Source of the DNA: Botryotinia globosa
Lineage: Eukaryota > Ascomycota > Leotiomycetes > Helotiales > Sclerotiniaceae
DNA length: 64,000 nt
Direction of reading: 5' to 3'
Assembly: GCA_014898425.1 (NCBI GenBank)
Contig: RCSZ01000012.1
Span: forward strand, 620,001-684,000
Shown: in pieces, positions 13,692-24,400 of the stretch
How positions within the stretch are numbered: the first letter of the stretch is position 1
Layout of the letters: each line of letters opens with the position of its first letter
Position numbers and translations under genes: made by a program
The notes under the pieces: model-generated
The model's database searches: none
What the model saw: the letters and a program-made list of their open reading frames with translations, nothing else
Told to the model about the DNA's origin: nothing

Positions 13692-14753
13692 ATGTCCAAC
13701 TCCTCCGCCCCAACAGAATATCCAGTCTTCAAACTTTACCGCTACACGCCCAATATAGCCGCGGCCGTGATTTTTCTGCTCGCCTTCGCAGCTACGACGT
13801 TGTATCACATATACCAGATGATCCGGGCTCGAGCATGGTACTTTACTCCTCTTGTTATCGGCGGTATCTGTATGTTTGTTTTCTCATTTCTTCATCTCAT
13901 CTCCATCTCATTCCCACCCCCCGCTCCTCCCATTCAAGACCGCAATCTCATACAATGCTCAAATAGTCGAGGTCGTCGGATACATCTTTCGAATTATGGC
14001 GCATTCCAACAAAGAATCCATTCCCATCTACAGCATTACCACGATTTTGATCCTGCTCGCCCCGGCGCTCTTCGCCGCCTCGATATACATGATTCTCGGA
14101 CGACTGATCGTCGCACTCGATGCCGAAGACTTATCGCCTATCCGTAAGAAGTGGATGACTAAGGTTTTCGTCATTGGAGATGTCATTGCATTTTTGAGTC
14201 AAGCGGCCGGTATGTTTTTGTGTGCTCGGATTCCCATCCCCCAGAATGTTGATATTGAGGAATACATATACTGATTTGGAGATGATTTGATACAGGCGGA
14301 GGAATTATGGCTAGCGGAACAATTAGCGCTTTGACGACTGGAGAGCATATTACGATAGCGGGTCTTGCCATCCAGCTCGCCTTCTTTAGCGTCTTCATAT
14401 TTACCGCTACTATTTTCCATCGTCGATTCCGAAGAACCACAAACACCGCACCGATGAGAATCTCCGTCAAATACATGATGAAAAATAAGAATTGGGAGGC
14501 TCTGCTGTACGTTTTGTATATTACGAGCGCACTGATCTTGGTCCGTTCGGCTTTCCGCTTGATCGAGTATGCTGGGGGAAATGACGGGTATCTGCTTTCG
14601 CGTGAGGTTTTCGCTTACATCTTTGACGCAACGTTGATGTTTTTTGTAATGGTGATACTCAACGTTTTCCACCCATCCGATGTCATGGGAGACAAGGCGA
14701 CCTTGCATGGAAGCACGGGTATGTCTTTGCGTAATCGGGATTCAGAAATTTGA
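13692..14753 (+). CDS. RTA1-family seven-helix membrane protein
   Basis: Three exons: 13692-13869, 13967-14209 and 14296-14753 (292 aa), with GTATGT donors and AATAG/TACAG acceptors, all in phase. Family signatures are visible in order: FKLYRYTPNIAAAVIFLLAF (helix 1), VVGYIFRIMAHSN, TILILLAPALFAASIYMILG, IRKKWMTKVFVIGDVIAFLS, QAAGGGIMASG, then three more hydrophobic segments and FRLIEYAGGNDGYLLSREVF. RTA1/RSB1-like proteins sit in the plasma membrane and are linked to 7-aminocholesterol resistance, sphingoid-base release and azole response. The length fits the usual 290-350 aa. A GTATGT after the last conserved block (about 14719) could start a fourth exon, so the C-terminus is the least certain part. 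Confidence 0.9.
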
Positions 14754-15175
14754 AGTCTGAATAGGGATAGCTAGAATTTCTGGCGGATTGATGAATTGTA
14801 GCTTGTTGGCGTCAATAATGTATTTTTTAACATAGCTGCGGAGCAAAGACATGGAATTAAATGGAATGTTACTGTGACTATAGTAAAACCTGGCCATACC
14901 GAGATTGAACATATTGATAGAGTTATACCAACGTACCTTTGTGTACTGCTATACACCAATAAATCTTTTGTCAATCTTGATATCATTTTGATGACAAAAA
15001 TAATCGATGAAACCTGGAAAGCTTTTACCACCTAACCAACTGAATAGGAATAAATAGATTCAGGACTACTGAGACTGATTCATTCAATCAGTATAGCTAG
15101 GTTCTATTATTTAACGCCTGAAAAATTATCTTGGAGAAAGCTGACCCCTAATGGCCATTTGGCCCTGACCCTTGC
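14754..15175. other. Convergent 3' intergenic region
   Basis: Lies between the ends of the + strand RTA1-type gene and the - strand Zn2Cys6 gene. No gene signal. Confidence 0.6.
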
Positions 15176-16478
15176 TTAAAGGCTGAACTTTGGAGTTTGT
15201 CCGAGGCTGCACCGATTATCAACATCACATGGTCTTACAGATGCTTTTGGGAAGGCAAGTAGGTCGGCGTACGAGTCACCCAGGATGTATGCGCTTGTCT
15301 CGACCAGATGCTTTCCCCACCCCCGGAAGAACCAGAACGAGTCGAGCCGATGCAATAAAACTCCAAAGTAAGCAAGAATAAGAACTGCGAGAGGGTTTCG
15401 TTGAGTCAGAAGAATGAGATAGTCTCTGGGAATTACACCAGGCCACATAAGTCCAGCTGTGATTGGCGACGTCGAGCCTCTGTCTACCGTTATCTTCCTG
15501 ATTATCTCGAATGAATAAAGAAGCTGTTGAACAGCATCTTGGCAAATTTTAGACGTCTTCGTGCATGTTTCGGCCTCACAGCGAGTGACAAGATCGGATA
15601 GAGCACGCAGCTCCATAGTGATGTCGCCGCCAATATCGGGGTATAAATTTGTAGGCGGACCACTCCGTGTAGTAGCGTAGAGTTCATCACAGAAGATGTT
15701 TTGCTGCCACAGAGTATGCAAGCCAAACATGCCCCTGACCAAGTTGGCGCAAGCCAAGAACTCATCAATACCCCGATCGCCCTTATTTGACTCGAGTAAC
15801 TTTCCATCTGCGCGAATGAAGCAAAATCCACACATGGCCAGGAAGGCTGAGAACAAGAAGGCGGCGCGTTGACTTTCTGGCGAAACATCGCCAGTGTTTA
15901 TGAGACGCCGGTACTCTACCAGTGCCGCATTTTGGTGGTGGGCAGCCTCCGCCACCATAATCTGAGGATTTTCGCAGTCATCAAGGGCAATATGTAAAGC
16001 AGATAGAGATAGAATCCCGCGAAGAAGGAAATCGTTTCGCGTGGCTATCTGTACGACGGATGTTTGCCATACTTTCTGCTGTGGAATGATAGTGCTGAGG
16101 GAGTCATAAACATTGGTCGTGTAGTGGTGAAGAAGCTTGAGGGCTTCAATATTATATACTTGTGGCATGTGAAATGGTGATAAGGGGGCACCAGGTGATG
16201 ATACTATGGATTGGGAATGAGCACCAGATATCTGCTGTGGACTCTCTCGCGTGGGGGTGGAAGATGGTGGTTTTTCCTCCCACAGATATATGCAGGTCAT
16301 CCAGCGATCTTGACAATTTCCACACTTGGGATGACGTTCATCACACTTATTGATTGTGTTAGATATGGATATTGTAACAAATCGCGCTGCGTGGCTCATG
16401 ATTACATACCTTTAAGTGCTTCTGTTTGCAGGCGGTGCATCCCTTCCGCGACTTCTTGTGAGACCGTCTAGTGGCCAT
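15176..16478 (-). CDS. Zn2Cys6 transcription factor, 412 aa
   Basis: Two exons on the minus strand: 16410-16478 (23 codons) and 15176-16345, separated by a 64-nt GTATGT...AATAAG intron that splits the zinc cluster, a common position in this family. The binuclear cluster is complete: Cys14-x2-Cys17-x6-Cys24-x6-Cys31-x2-Cys34-x6-Cys41, preceded by a basic TRRSHKKSRKG. The rest matches the short Zn2Cys6 regulators of the UPC2/sterol-uptake-control type: LLHHYTTNVYDSL, LLRGILSLSALHIAL, a central acidic region, then TQRNPLAVLILAYFGVLLHR and WFFRGWGKHLV near the end. It should act in the nucleus as a DNA-binding activator or repressor. Targets are unknown. A 175-bp hexanucleotide repeat lies just upstream of its start. 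Confidence 0.9.
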
Positions 16479-17690
16479 AGGAGCAAAGCAACAGGATGAC
16501 CACAAAATTCAATGACTGATTACAGTAGTCGCGTCAAGCAAGCTAGAAAATCAAGTATTGGACACGAGAGCGACAAAGTGTGTACGTGGAGATACCCTAC
16601 GAAACACGAAACCACAAAACCACAAAACTACGGGTTTGGTAGGGAAACTGTATTAAATCGAAGCCTGAGATTGAGAGTGTGAGTGTGAGTGTGAGTGTGA
16701 GTGTGAGTGTGAGTGTGAGTGTGAGTGTGAGTGTGAGTGTGAGTGTGAGTGTGAGTGTGAGTGTGAGTGTGAGTGTGAGTGTGAGTGTGAGTGTGAGTGT
16801 GAGTGTGAGTGTGAGTGTGAGTGTGAGTGTGAGTGTGAGTGTGAGTGTGAAATTTTACTGTCAGACTTGATATATTTTGTATATATGAAGTCTTTTTATA
16901 CCGATTAAAATGGTATTTCCTTTGATAAGTATGGGACTAAATATAGGTAAAACAATGGTAAATTTGTAATTTACAATGCCATTTTACTTTAGGGGATTTG
17001 TGCTTGGTTGGTGATGTACGGACGTTGACGGCGGAAGTTTTGTAAAACACTAAACGCCGACCGAGCTTTTCCCGATCGCTAAGGTTACCTATTATTTGGG
17101 CTAATCATACATTATATTATTATAATCATACGGATTGAAGATTCATATAGTGAACTTCAGGTGGTGAAAGTATTGTAAGATTTATTTATTTTATTTTTAA
17201 TATTTTTCTCCTAAATTTATAGACGGTGGAAGATGAAAATGTTAAATATTTCGAAAGAATGATTTGTTTAAATAGTATGAAAACGTTACAAGTATAACGA
17301 ATATCACATGACCAGGTGATTACTCATTACTCGTTTACTAATCTTAGTTTAAGGCTAGCTTGGACTAAGCGGCTAAGCCACTATTCTTATCTAGATATAC
17401 CTCCCTAGGTACCTAGGTACTAGAGGTCAAGATATCCATCCCTTCAGAGTCTCCTTCCTCCTTGGCTGTCATACTTGTAAGATTACAAAGTGTACGTACT
17501 TGTAGATTCTTAGGATATATTGTACCCTGCTCTCGCAGTTTCTCCAAGGCAAAGTGTCAGGGATTATATTTTCTAATCTCTTATATTTCATCGATTTCAT
17601 CTATCTCTTCATCTCATAAATCAAAGACAATGAAAATAAAACGCAAACCTTGACTCCCGTCATTACCTGATGTCTTTTTTTCTGCGAAAT
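16479..17690. other. Long intergenic region with hexamer array
   Basis: Upstream sequence of the Zn2Cys6 gene and 3' flank of the RS-rich gene. It contains the GTGTGA array listed separately and a CCTAGGTACCTAGGTAC palindromic stretch near 17404. I see no gene. Confidence 0.6.
16675..16850. repeat. (GTGTGA)n hexanucleotide microsatellite
   Basis: About 29 perfect GAGTGT units starting about 197 bp upstream of the Zn2Cys6 start codon at 16478. On the + strand it reads as an artefactual Ser-Val ORF. Confidence 0.95.
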
Positions 17691-19298
17691 TTAAATTACA
17701 AATCTTACGCCTCTTCTCTTCTCTCTCGCTTCCCCTGCTCCTTTTTGATCTCTCGCTTTATCTCCCAAATCACCACTGATACTGTATTTCCTTTTAATTC
17801 GTACTTCTCGCTCTATTTCCTCGGAAGTATAGTCGGAAGTTGAAGTGGAAGTAGAAGTGCTCGATGATGTGTCCTTGCGCTTGAATTCTCTTCCACTCCC
17901 AATTCCATTCCTTCCTCCATCGCGAGAAACATGAGAAACACGTGGGAGATAACATGTTGTTTTCCTTTTACTCGTACTCGAACTTCTAATTCTATCTTTA
18001 TCTCTACCTCTCAACCTTGATCTTGATCGCGATCTTGACCTCGGCCTCGACCGTAATAGTGACTCATCTCGAGGAACACCAATTATTCTTGTTATATATC
18101 GAGTCTTTTCTTTGATGATCCCTTTTTCGTCTTCTCTTGATTTCGACCTGGATCTAGATCGAGATATGGATCTTCCTAGAATTCGATTTCGATTTCGATT
18201 TCGACTCCCGAAATTCTGAGATCTTTCCCTCGGATGGTGTATGTTGTGGATATCTGGGTTTTTCCATTTGTATTTATCTTGACTTCGACCAAGATTTATA
18301 TATTCAACCACTCTTTCTGACTTTATTTCTGGCGCTCTTCCTCTATGTCTTTCTCGTTCTCTCTCTCTTCCCCTTGATCTTGATCTTGAATCTGCATCTC
18401 TGATGGGTATTGAGATCGGAGAGATGTAATTATATTTTAGCACTCTCTTGCTTTCTACACCTCTCACACAACTTCTCCTTTCCCCTCTTATATACCCATT
18501 TCCCGTCCTTCTACATCCACATCTACACCGGCACCCATCTCTACACCCATCCCTACACCTGCACCTAACAAACCCCTCATAATAAGGTGTAGGCGTTCGA
18601 TTTCTTACCCTTCTCCACCCTTCTCTTTCGCTTCCTCTCTCTCTTTCGCTTCCTCTCTCTCTTTCTCTTCCTCGCTCCCTTCCTCTACTGAAACCTCGTG
18701 CTCTACTCCTCTCCCTTCCCCTCTCTTCCCCCCTACTCTCACCCATACCCCTACCCCTACTCCAATTCCTACTACTATCATACCAATCCTCCCCGTCCCC
18801 ATCATTTAAGGTAGGATACGGCGCTGACGTATACCTATATATAATTTTTGAGGCGCTCGGTCTTGGAGATCTGGGAGCGGTATACGAAATCGATGTTGTT
18901 AACTCTCTTTTAAAGTCATCCGCATCCCTATCATCATCTCCATCTCCACACTCTTGGCCATACCCTTGATTATAGCGAGGTCTAGGCTCAGTTCGCAGTA
19001 TCGATACAGAGCGATTTCTGCGAAGACGACGTGGTGGAGAAGGAGAGGAAGATGAAGATGAAGATGAAGTGGAAGTACAACACTCCTCTCCCTTCCTTCT
19101 TCCTCCAACTTTCTCACTTACGTATTTTGGGCGATGAGAAGTAGTATCGATATATGTGTATTTATATCTAACTGGAGAAGGAGATGTCATTGACGATGAA
19201 GATGAGGATGAAAAGTAGTATCGATCCGAGTCTCGCAATGGAGAGGGAGAAGGAGAACGATATCGATGTGTTATGCGGGTTCTGGTTGTACGAGACAT
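17691..19298 (-). CDS. Arg/Ser-rich disordered protein, 535 aa
   Basis: Single exon on the minus strand. I prefer the ATG at 19298 (MSRTTRTRITHRYRSPSPS) to the upstream in-frame ATG at 19397, whose extra 33 residues look like leader. The whole protein is low complexity: SPSPSP and RSR/SRS dipeptide tracts, poly-Ser runs, RERERGSERERG-like blocks, and one Cys-rich patch around the middle (RCRCRDGCRDGCRCRCGCRR). Such RS-rich composition is typical of proteins that associate with splicing machinery in the nucleus, but no RRM or other folded domain is visible, so this role is only inferred. The final 40 residues (SGDLGDKARDQKGAGEAREK) are charged. The ORF is far too long and biased to be chance. 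Confidence 0.75.
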   Translation of the reverse strand: MSRTTRTRITHRYRSPSPSPLRDSDRYYFSSSSSSSMTSPSPVRYKYTYIDTTSHRPKYVSEKVGGRRKGEECCTSTSSSSSSSSPSPPRRLRRNRSVSILRTEPRPRYNQGYGQECGDGDDDRDADDFKRELTTSISYTAPRSPRPSASKIIYRYTSAPYPTLNDGDGEDWYDSSRNWSRGRGMGESRGEERGRERSRARGFSRGRERGRERERGSERERGSEREGWRRVRNRTPTPYYEGFVRCRCRDGCRDGCRCRCGCRRTGNGYIRGERRSCVRGVESKRVLKYNYISPISIPIRDADSRSRSRGRERERERHRGRAPEIKSERVVEYINLGRSQDKYKWKNPDIHNIHHPRERSQNFGSRNRNRNRILGRSISRSRSRSKSREDEKGIIKEKTRYITRIIGVPRDESLLRSRPRSRSRSRSRLRGRDKDRIRSSSTSKRKTTCYLPRVSHVSRDGGRNGIGSGREFKRKDTSSSTSTSTSTSDYTSEEIEREVRIKRKYSISGDLGDKARDQKGAGEAREKRRGVRFVI

Positions 19299-19982
19299 GA
19301 TTTTAGGATTTGAATTGAGAGTTGAGAGTTGAGGATTGACTGGGCCGTTTTGTTCTGGAAACTGGCGTGGGCACTTGGGACCTGGATATTTATGCAAATA
19401 TCTTGCTCTCCCGAAGTGAAAAGATAATCTCCTCCTATCAGACTATTTCCTATCTTCCACGAAAACAGAAGAGAAAACGCTATCATTAATCTACTTTGCG
19501 ATAGAGGGAAATAAAACAGAGTGAGGACAATAGCAGAGGAAGAAGGTCATGATTATACGCTCGCTTTCAAGTTTCTAGCTGAGGATAGACTGACAAAAAT
19601 TCCCAATGGTTCGATTAGAAGGAGTGAATAATCTCGGATCAGAAAGGGGGGTGAGATGAAAGGGGTATTTGATGGTGGTGTTTGTGTGATCAATAGGGTA
19701 GGTAGTGAGGTTTTTGGTGGTGTGTGTATGTATGCATTTTTTTATACATCTACAAAAAATATAACATTAAGAGAGAAAAAAGTTCCAATCGCTGACAAAT
19801 GAAAATCCATCTCGAACGTCTATAAACTCTTCCAATGAAACATGAAAATTGATACATAGGCGATGAATCTTCAAGAACTCCCTCGCTATGACATCCTATC
19901 CTTGAATTTTCCATAATTCCTTAATCGCACACCCCCATCACCATCCCCACCTTTACCCATATATCCATCACTATCCCGCCAT
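19299..19982. other. Intergenic region
   Basis: Promoter of the RS-rich gene and 3' flank of the P450 gene. No further gene seen. Confidence 0.6.
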
Positions 19983-21633
19983 CTAAACATTAACTCTCTT
20001 CAATGTAACCCACAAATCTGGTTTCTTCCACAACCCATAAATCCTATTCCTCTCTAACCAACCCGCACTCTCCCTCGCCCCCTCCAAATCAAATCCCCAT
20101 ACCACATTCCCCAGCAAAACTCTCATTTCAGCATACGCCAAATTCTTCCCAATACAATTTGCGGGTCCCATACTAAACAGTTGACGAGCTTTCTTATTAT
20201 CACCGTCAAAGATTTTCGGATCAGTAAGCTTCATATCCGGGAACGCTGACTTCAATTCTTCGGCATCTGCGGTACTGAGCCATCGCTCAGGATGGAATTC
20301 ATATGGGAGATGGAAATTCTTTGCGGAAAGTGAGGAGCTGATGGGATTGACACCGACGGTTACCCCGCCAGGAACGTATTGACCAGCAACTAGACTTCCA
20401 CCATTTGGGACTATACGGGGGAGAGTAGATGGGGCGGGAGGATACATGCGGAGGCCTTCTTCGAGGACGGCGTTGAGGTATTTAGAGGAAGCGAGAGCGT
20501 GGAGAGTAAGATGTTCTTGGGTTTGGAAGGAAGTTCTTAATTCGATAGCGAGGTTTTGGAGAACGGTGGGGGCTTTGAGGAGATGGTATGTTAAGCCGTC
20601 AAGAAGGGATGCAGTCTTAATTGTGTTAGTAAGGCCATTCAAATCAATGAGATGGAAAGGTTAGATACCGTCTCACTACCAGCAATGATTAATACCGTTG
20701 CATTCTCTCCGATCTCCTCACGAGTCATTCCTTTATCTGTATCATTGTGCTTAATGATGTAGCTCATGAAATCGGGCACATCTCTCGGTGTATCGAGTCG
20801 TCGATACGCTTTTTCTCTTGTGAGTTGATTAACATATGGAAATTTACCAACTATATCTTTCGGCACCAGAAAGAGCGCAATAGTTCCAATAATTGGATAT
20901 TTTTTTGCCTCATTGACCAAACTCTGGATTTCAAAGATTTGAAAGATCAAGTCAATCCAAGGATGGGTTTCTCCAGTTCTGATACAATCAAAAGGTTCTC
21001 CGAATGCAAGGTCACCGATCAAATCGAATGTAGCAAAGTTATACCACTGACCGATGTTAATGCTATTGTCTGAATTGAGAGAAGAAAACTTGATAAGTCC
21101 AGAGATGAATTGTCGAGCATAATCTTGGATAAGAGGTTCCTGAGATGCGAGGGCTTTGTCGGAGAATATGTGTGATTGAAGGCGACGAAATCTTCGATGG
21201 TTTTCTTCGTCTGCTATTAATCTTTCAATCACGAACATTAGCCCTTTCGTATCCAGTGCGTTGGAATGATGACTTACATATTTTGGACTTGATTCGCCAC
21301 CGTAGAAGCTCGTTCCGTGAGATTCTTTGGAAAATTCCTTTTGTGATTCTCTTTCACAAAACCATAAATGTCTTCCCAGGCGACAGATGAATCGTAGTCT
21401 AAATAGTTGGGAGCAACTCTAACCGCATCACCATATTGGTCATGAAGTTCTTTCATCTTATATGGAAGAACACCCTTGAATTTCCAATATGACAGAGGAA
21501 TTCTGGAAGCTGCCCATAGTTTTGGCCCTGGGAAGGATTTCAGAGGGTGAAAGAATAGGTTATAAATGCAACAGCCGAGAAAGTGTAATAGGGGTGCTAT
21601 GACCACTGTGATGATAATAATGATAAAATGCAT
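19983..21633 (-). CDS. Cytochrome P450 monooxygenase, 513 aa
   Basis: Three exons on the minus strand: 21278-21633, 20669-21221 and 19983-20615, introns 56 and 53 nt, all in phase. An N-terminal membrane anchor (HFIIIIITVVIAPLLHFLG) is followed by FFHPLKSFPGPKLWAASRIP, the proline-rich hinge typical of microsomal fungal P450s. The I-helix reads VLIIAGSETTASLL, the K-helix ExxR is Glu356-Gly-Leu-Arg359 followed by MYPP, PERW is at 412-415, and the heme-binding loop FSMGPANCIG has Cys457 as thiolate ligand. Substrate is unknown; the N-terminal half most resembles the isotrichodermin C-15 hydroxylase/benzoate hydroxylase-like group. All catalytic elements are intact, so it is probably active in the endoplasmic reticulum. 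Confidence 0.93.
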
Positions 21634-21704
21634 TGTGTATCGCTCGAGCTGGATTTCCTTGTAATGTAATGTGATTTAAACATCTTATTTCTCATGATCT
21701 CACT

Positions 21705-21714
21705 GACTTATATA
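21705..21714 (-). promoter_or_regulatory. TATA box of the P450 gene
   Basis: TATATAAG on the minus strand about 75 bp upstream of the start codon at 21633. Confidence 0.5.
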
Positions 21715-22416
21715 CGGCACTGAGTGATATATCAATTATAGCCCCTGGTTACAACCCCGGATGTGGAGTTTGTTGATATCGGCAGTTTTCTACCACTTGT
21801 AAATCTGCGCCGACTTTCCGTTACACACTTCAAATGCCGCCTCACCGATTGACGAATTAGATGTCAAATAGTTAAGGTTGTAAAGACGGCTATAACAAAA
21901 CGTCCCGTCTCTTGTTGAGGGTTCGTAGCCATGCGATTTCTGATATCTCACCGGCTTCTTTCGTATCCAGCAGTGATTTGTGCATTTTTTTGGTGCAATG
22001 TGCCTCAAGATAATGATGGATAGCCAACTTTGACATTCAATACACATGAGTATGCAAGACTACTGCATTTCTCCGCTTGAACAGTAACCAATGAAATAAC
22101 AAACAAGAAAGGTATATACGAAAATAAGACCACTTCATCGTGCATTCCGACATTGAAGATTGATCCCACCTCGCTCACCTCGATGAAAACTTTCATCTGC
22201 ATCCAAAAGTGTTGAGGTTTCCCAGGACTGGACGCACAAAAAAAGATCGATGGTAAATGCCCCCTCAAATACAAGATACTACCTAGTCTCGTATAATTCT
22301 TACGCCTCATCCAATTGTACAGTATAAGCCTGGTATATGCCATGATTTCCTCCCAACGCCGATGCTTGTCAAACATGTAATTTATCATAAATGTTGAGAA
22401 TTTCAGTTTTTCCTGA
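21715..22416. other. Intergenic, no supported gene
   Basis: Short minus-strand ORFs (for example 22005-22469) overlap the PSF2 3' end in another frame and have no family features. Confidence 0.6.
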
Positions 22417-23199
22417 TCATAACTCCATATCTTCATCCTCACTACCCCCATCGCCTCCACTTCCGGCACCTTCTTGTTCTTTTTCTCTCCTGGAAACTTC
22501 CCTGGAAGCTCCTAATTTTCGTAGTCCATCCATAACACCTGTAATGAATCCTCGTCCCTCACTAACCTCCATTGCGCCAACACCTTGTAGACTGGTGAGC
22601 CCACCCCCTTCTACCACCAAAGTACTGCTTCTCATTTTTGCCATCCTCACTTCCCGTAGATCTCTGAGTAGTTCCCGAACTTTGTCTGGATCTTGTATAT
22701 CATCACTTGCAGCTTCCAGTAAAATTTCACCCATATCAATCCAATGGTATGGTAAATAACCAGGCTCTGAGTCTGCGGTATTCGACGGTAGAAATGGCGG
22801 TGATACTGTAGATGGTGTGATATGGTCGAGTGGTGGGGGAGGAGAAAAGCTCTCAGGATTATCAGTCTCCATTTTGAGTATTCTATCAAGAGAATGAGGA
22901 TGAAGCCATGGTGGCGGTATAATATTGGCACGACGTTGTCGTTTGAGAAGTAGAGCTAGCCACAATGGTAAGGGAGCGCGATGGGGTGGTCGTAGAGAAG
23001 TTGTCTTGCCCTATAGATGCCATATTGATATAAGCTTTAAGGTTTGGGTACTGATGTTGGAGGGGTAAATGGCGGGGTAGCTTACACCTAATAAATCGAG
23101 GCTCTCAAGTCGTTGCCGAGGAACAACTGTGACCATTTCCATTTCACATAGAAATGCAACCTCCATGGGCGTTAAGCCAGGCGGTAAAGGTAGAGCCAT
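22417..23199 (-). CDS. PSF2: GINS complex subunit Psf2
   Basis: Two exons on the minus strand: 23086-23199 (38 codons) and 22417-23010, joined in phase to 235 aa. The start [20 protein letters not shown] is the conserved Psf2 N-terminus, followed by [18 protein letters not shown] and, across the splice site, [20 protein letters not shown] and [18 protein letters not shown]. The helical domain continues with [18 protein letters not shown] and [23 protein letters not shown] (Sld5, Psf1, Psf2, Psf3) binds Mcm2-7 and Cdc45 to form the replicative helicase in the nucleus. The last 40 residues are an acidic, Gly-rich tail ([15 protein letters not shown]) common in fungal orthologues. It is an essential single-copy gene and a good anchor for synteny. 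Confidence 0.95.
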
Positions 23200-24400
23200 A
23201 TGGAGTTACTCGGGTATGTTACTCTTCTGACTTCATTGAGTTACAAAACATTGCGATCAAAAGCGGACGCGCCTTGAACTTGAAGTGTTTGATGCCTCAG
23301 GCATTAAGAACTTTAGGGTTAGTTCCATCTTCAAGTCAGCTTGAGGACGTCGTTACTTCAAGAGATCTTTCTCACCACGCCCACTTCAATTGAGAGTTCA
23401 CAGATATAATTCGTTGCGTGTTTCCATCTCAACACCCTTTCTATAGATGCGTTATTTGTCTCTTTGAAAGTGATAGTTCCATTGATCTCACAGCTTTCCA
23501 GACTTTTTTAATCACGAAGCAAGGGTGCAGCAAGTGTAGCACAAACTGTCATCGGGACATGTCCTGAGATGATTGAGATACGTTATATCGTGGTTCAAAA
23601 GAAGGTTCATCTTATTTGTCATCGCCAGAGTGAAGATGGTGTAGTCCTGTCACACATTAGATTCAAGCTGAACCTTTTGTTGTGCAGTAGTACCGTGGTG
23701 TGTATGGGCATTTCCAAACCACTTTTATCGCTACGACATTGATGGCTACACTATCGTACTAGTATCTCACGTAGGACCCTTTTAGTTTTCGTGGCGATCT
23801 GAAACCTGATATCGTTCTTGTTGTGGGAGTTTCCCTCTAGATACTCGCCTCATTTGAACGAGTTCATCTGCATCATGTCGTGCCAGCGGCTTGTTACGTC
23901 TATCGTTAGACATTTCGTATCTCTATCACGTTGTACCCGAAAGCTTCCGTAATTGATTTCCTTCACAAAAATCTCAGAAATCAAAGCTCTTCTCTATGCC
24001 CTCGTGTCCACGAACGCGATTCTTTGGTTCATGTGTTTGTTCCTTTTCAGTTTCTGAGACTCGGTGGAGACTAAAGATGCAAACGAAATACTCGCAGCTT
24101 ATAAGGTCACGTCAAATGATGGATGATCTACCTGCGTACTACTTCACGATGATTACTTCATATTTCCCTTTTTCTACAACGACGTGCACATGCACTCTGT
24201 TGCGTTACATGCTACTACGTTTCATAACTTATTTTGAATTCTGTATTGATGTGGTAGATTGAGGTCGCATATGTTCACTCGGTACGCCCCCACGGTGTCA
24301 CTTCATGCCATACCAGAACTCTACTAGAACTCCATTAAAACCGTAGGATATCGGGGAACTCATTCTATAGCTAAAATTTGATCTTCAACCATTGAGCAAT
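23200..24400. other. Divergent intergenic region, 1.2 kb
   Basis: Lies between the starts of PSF2 (-) and the MFS transporter (+), so it should hold both promoters. A + strand ORF at 23996-24262 has no protein-like features. I see no gene. Confidence 0.6.

Noticed and set aside
16679..16870. Ser-Val repeat ORF
   Set aside because: Direct translation of the GAGTGT hexamer array.
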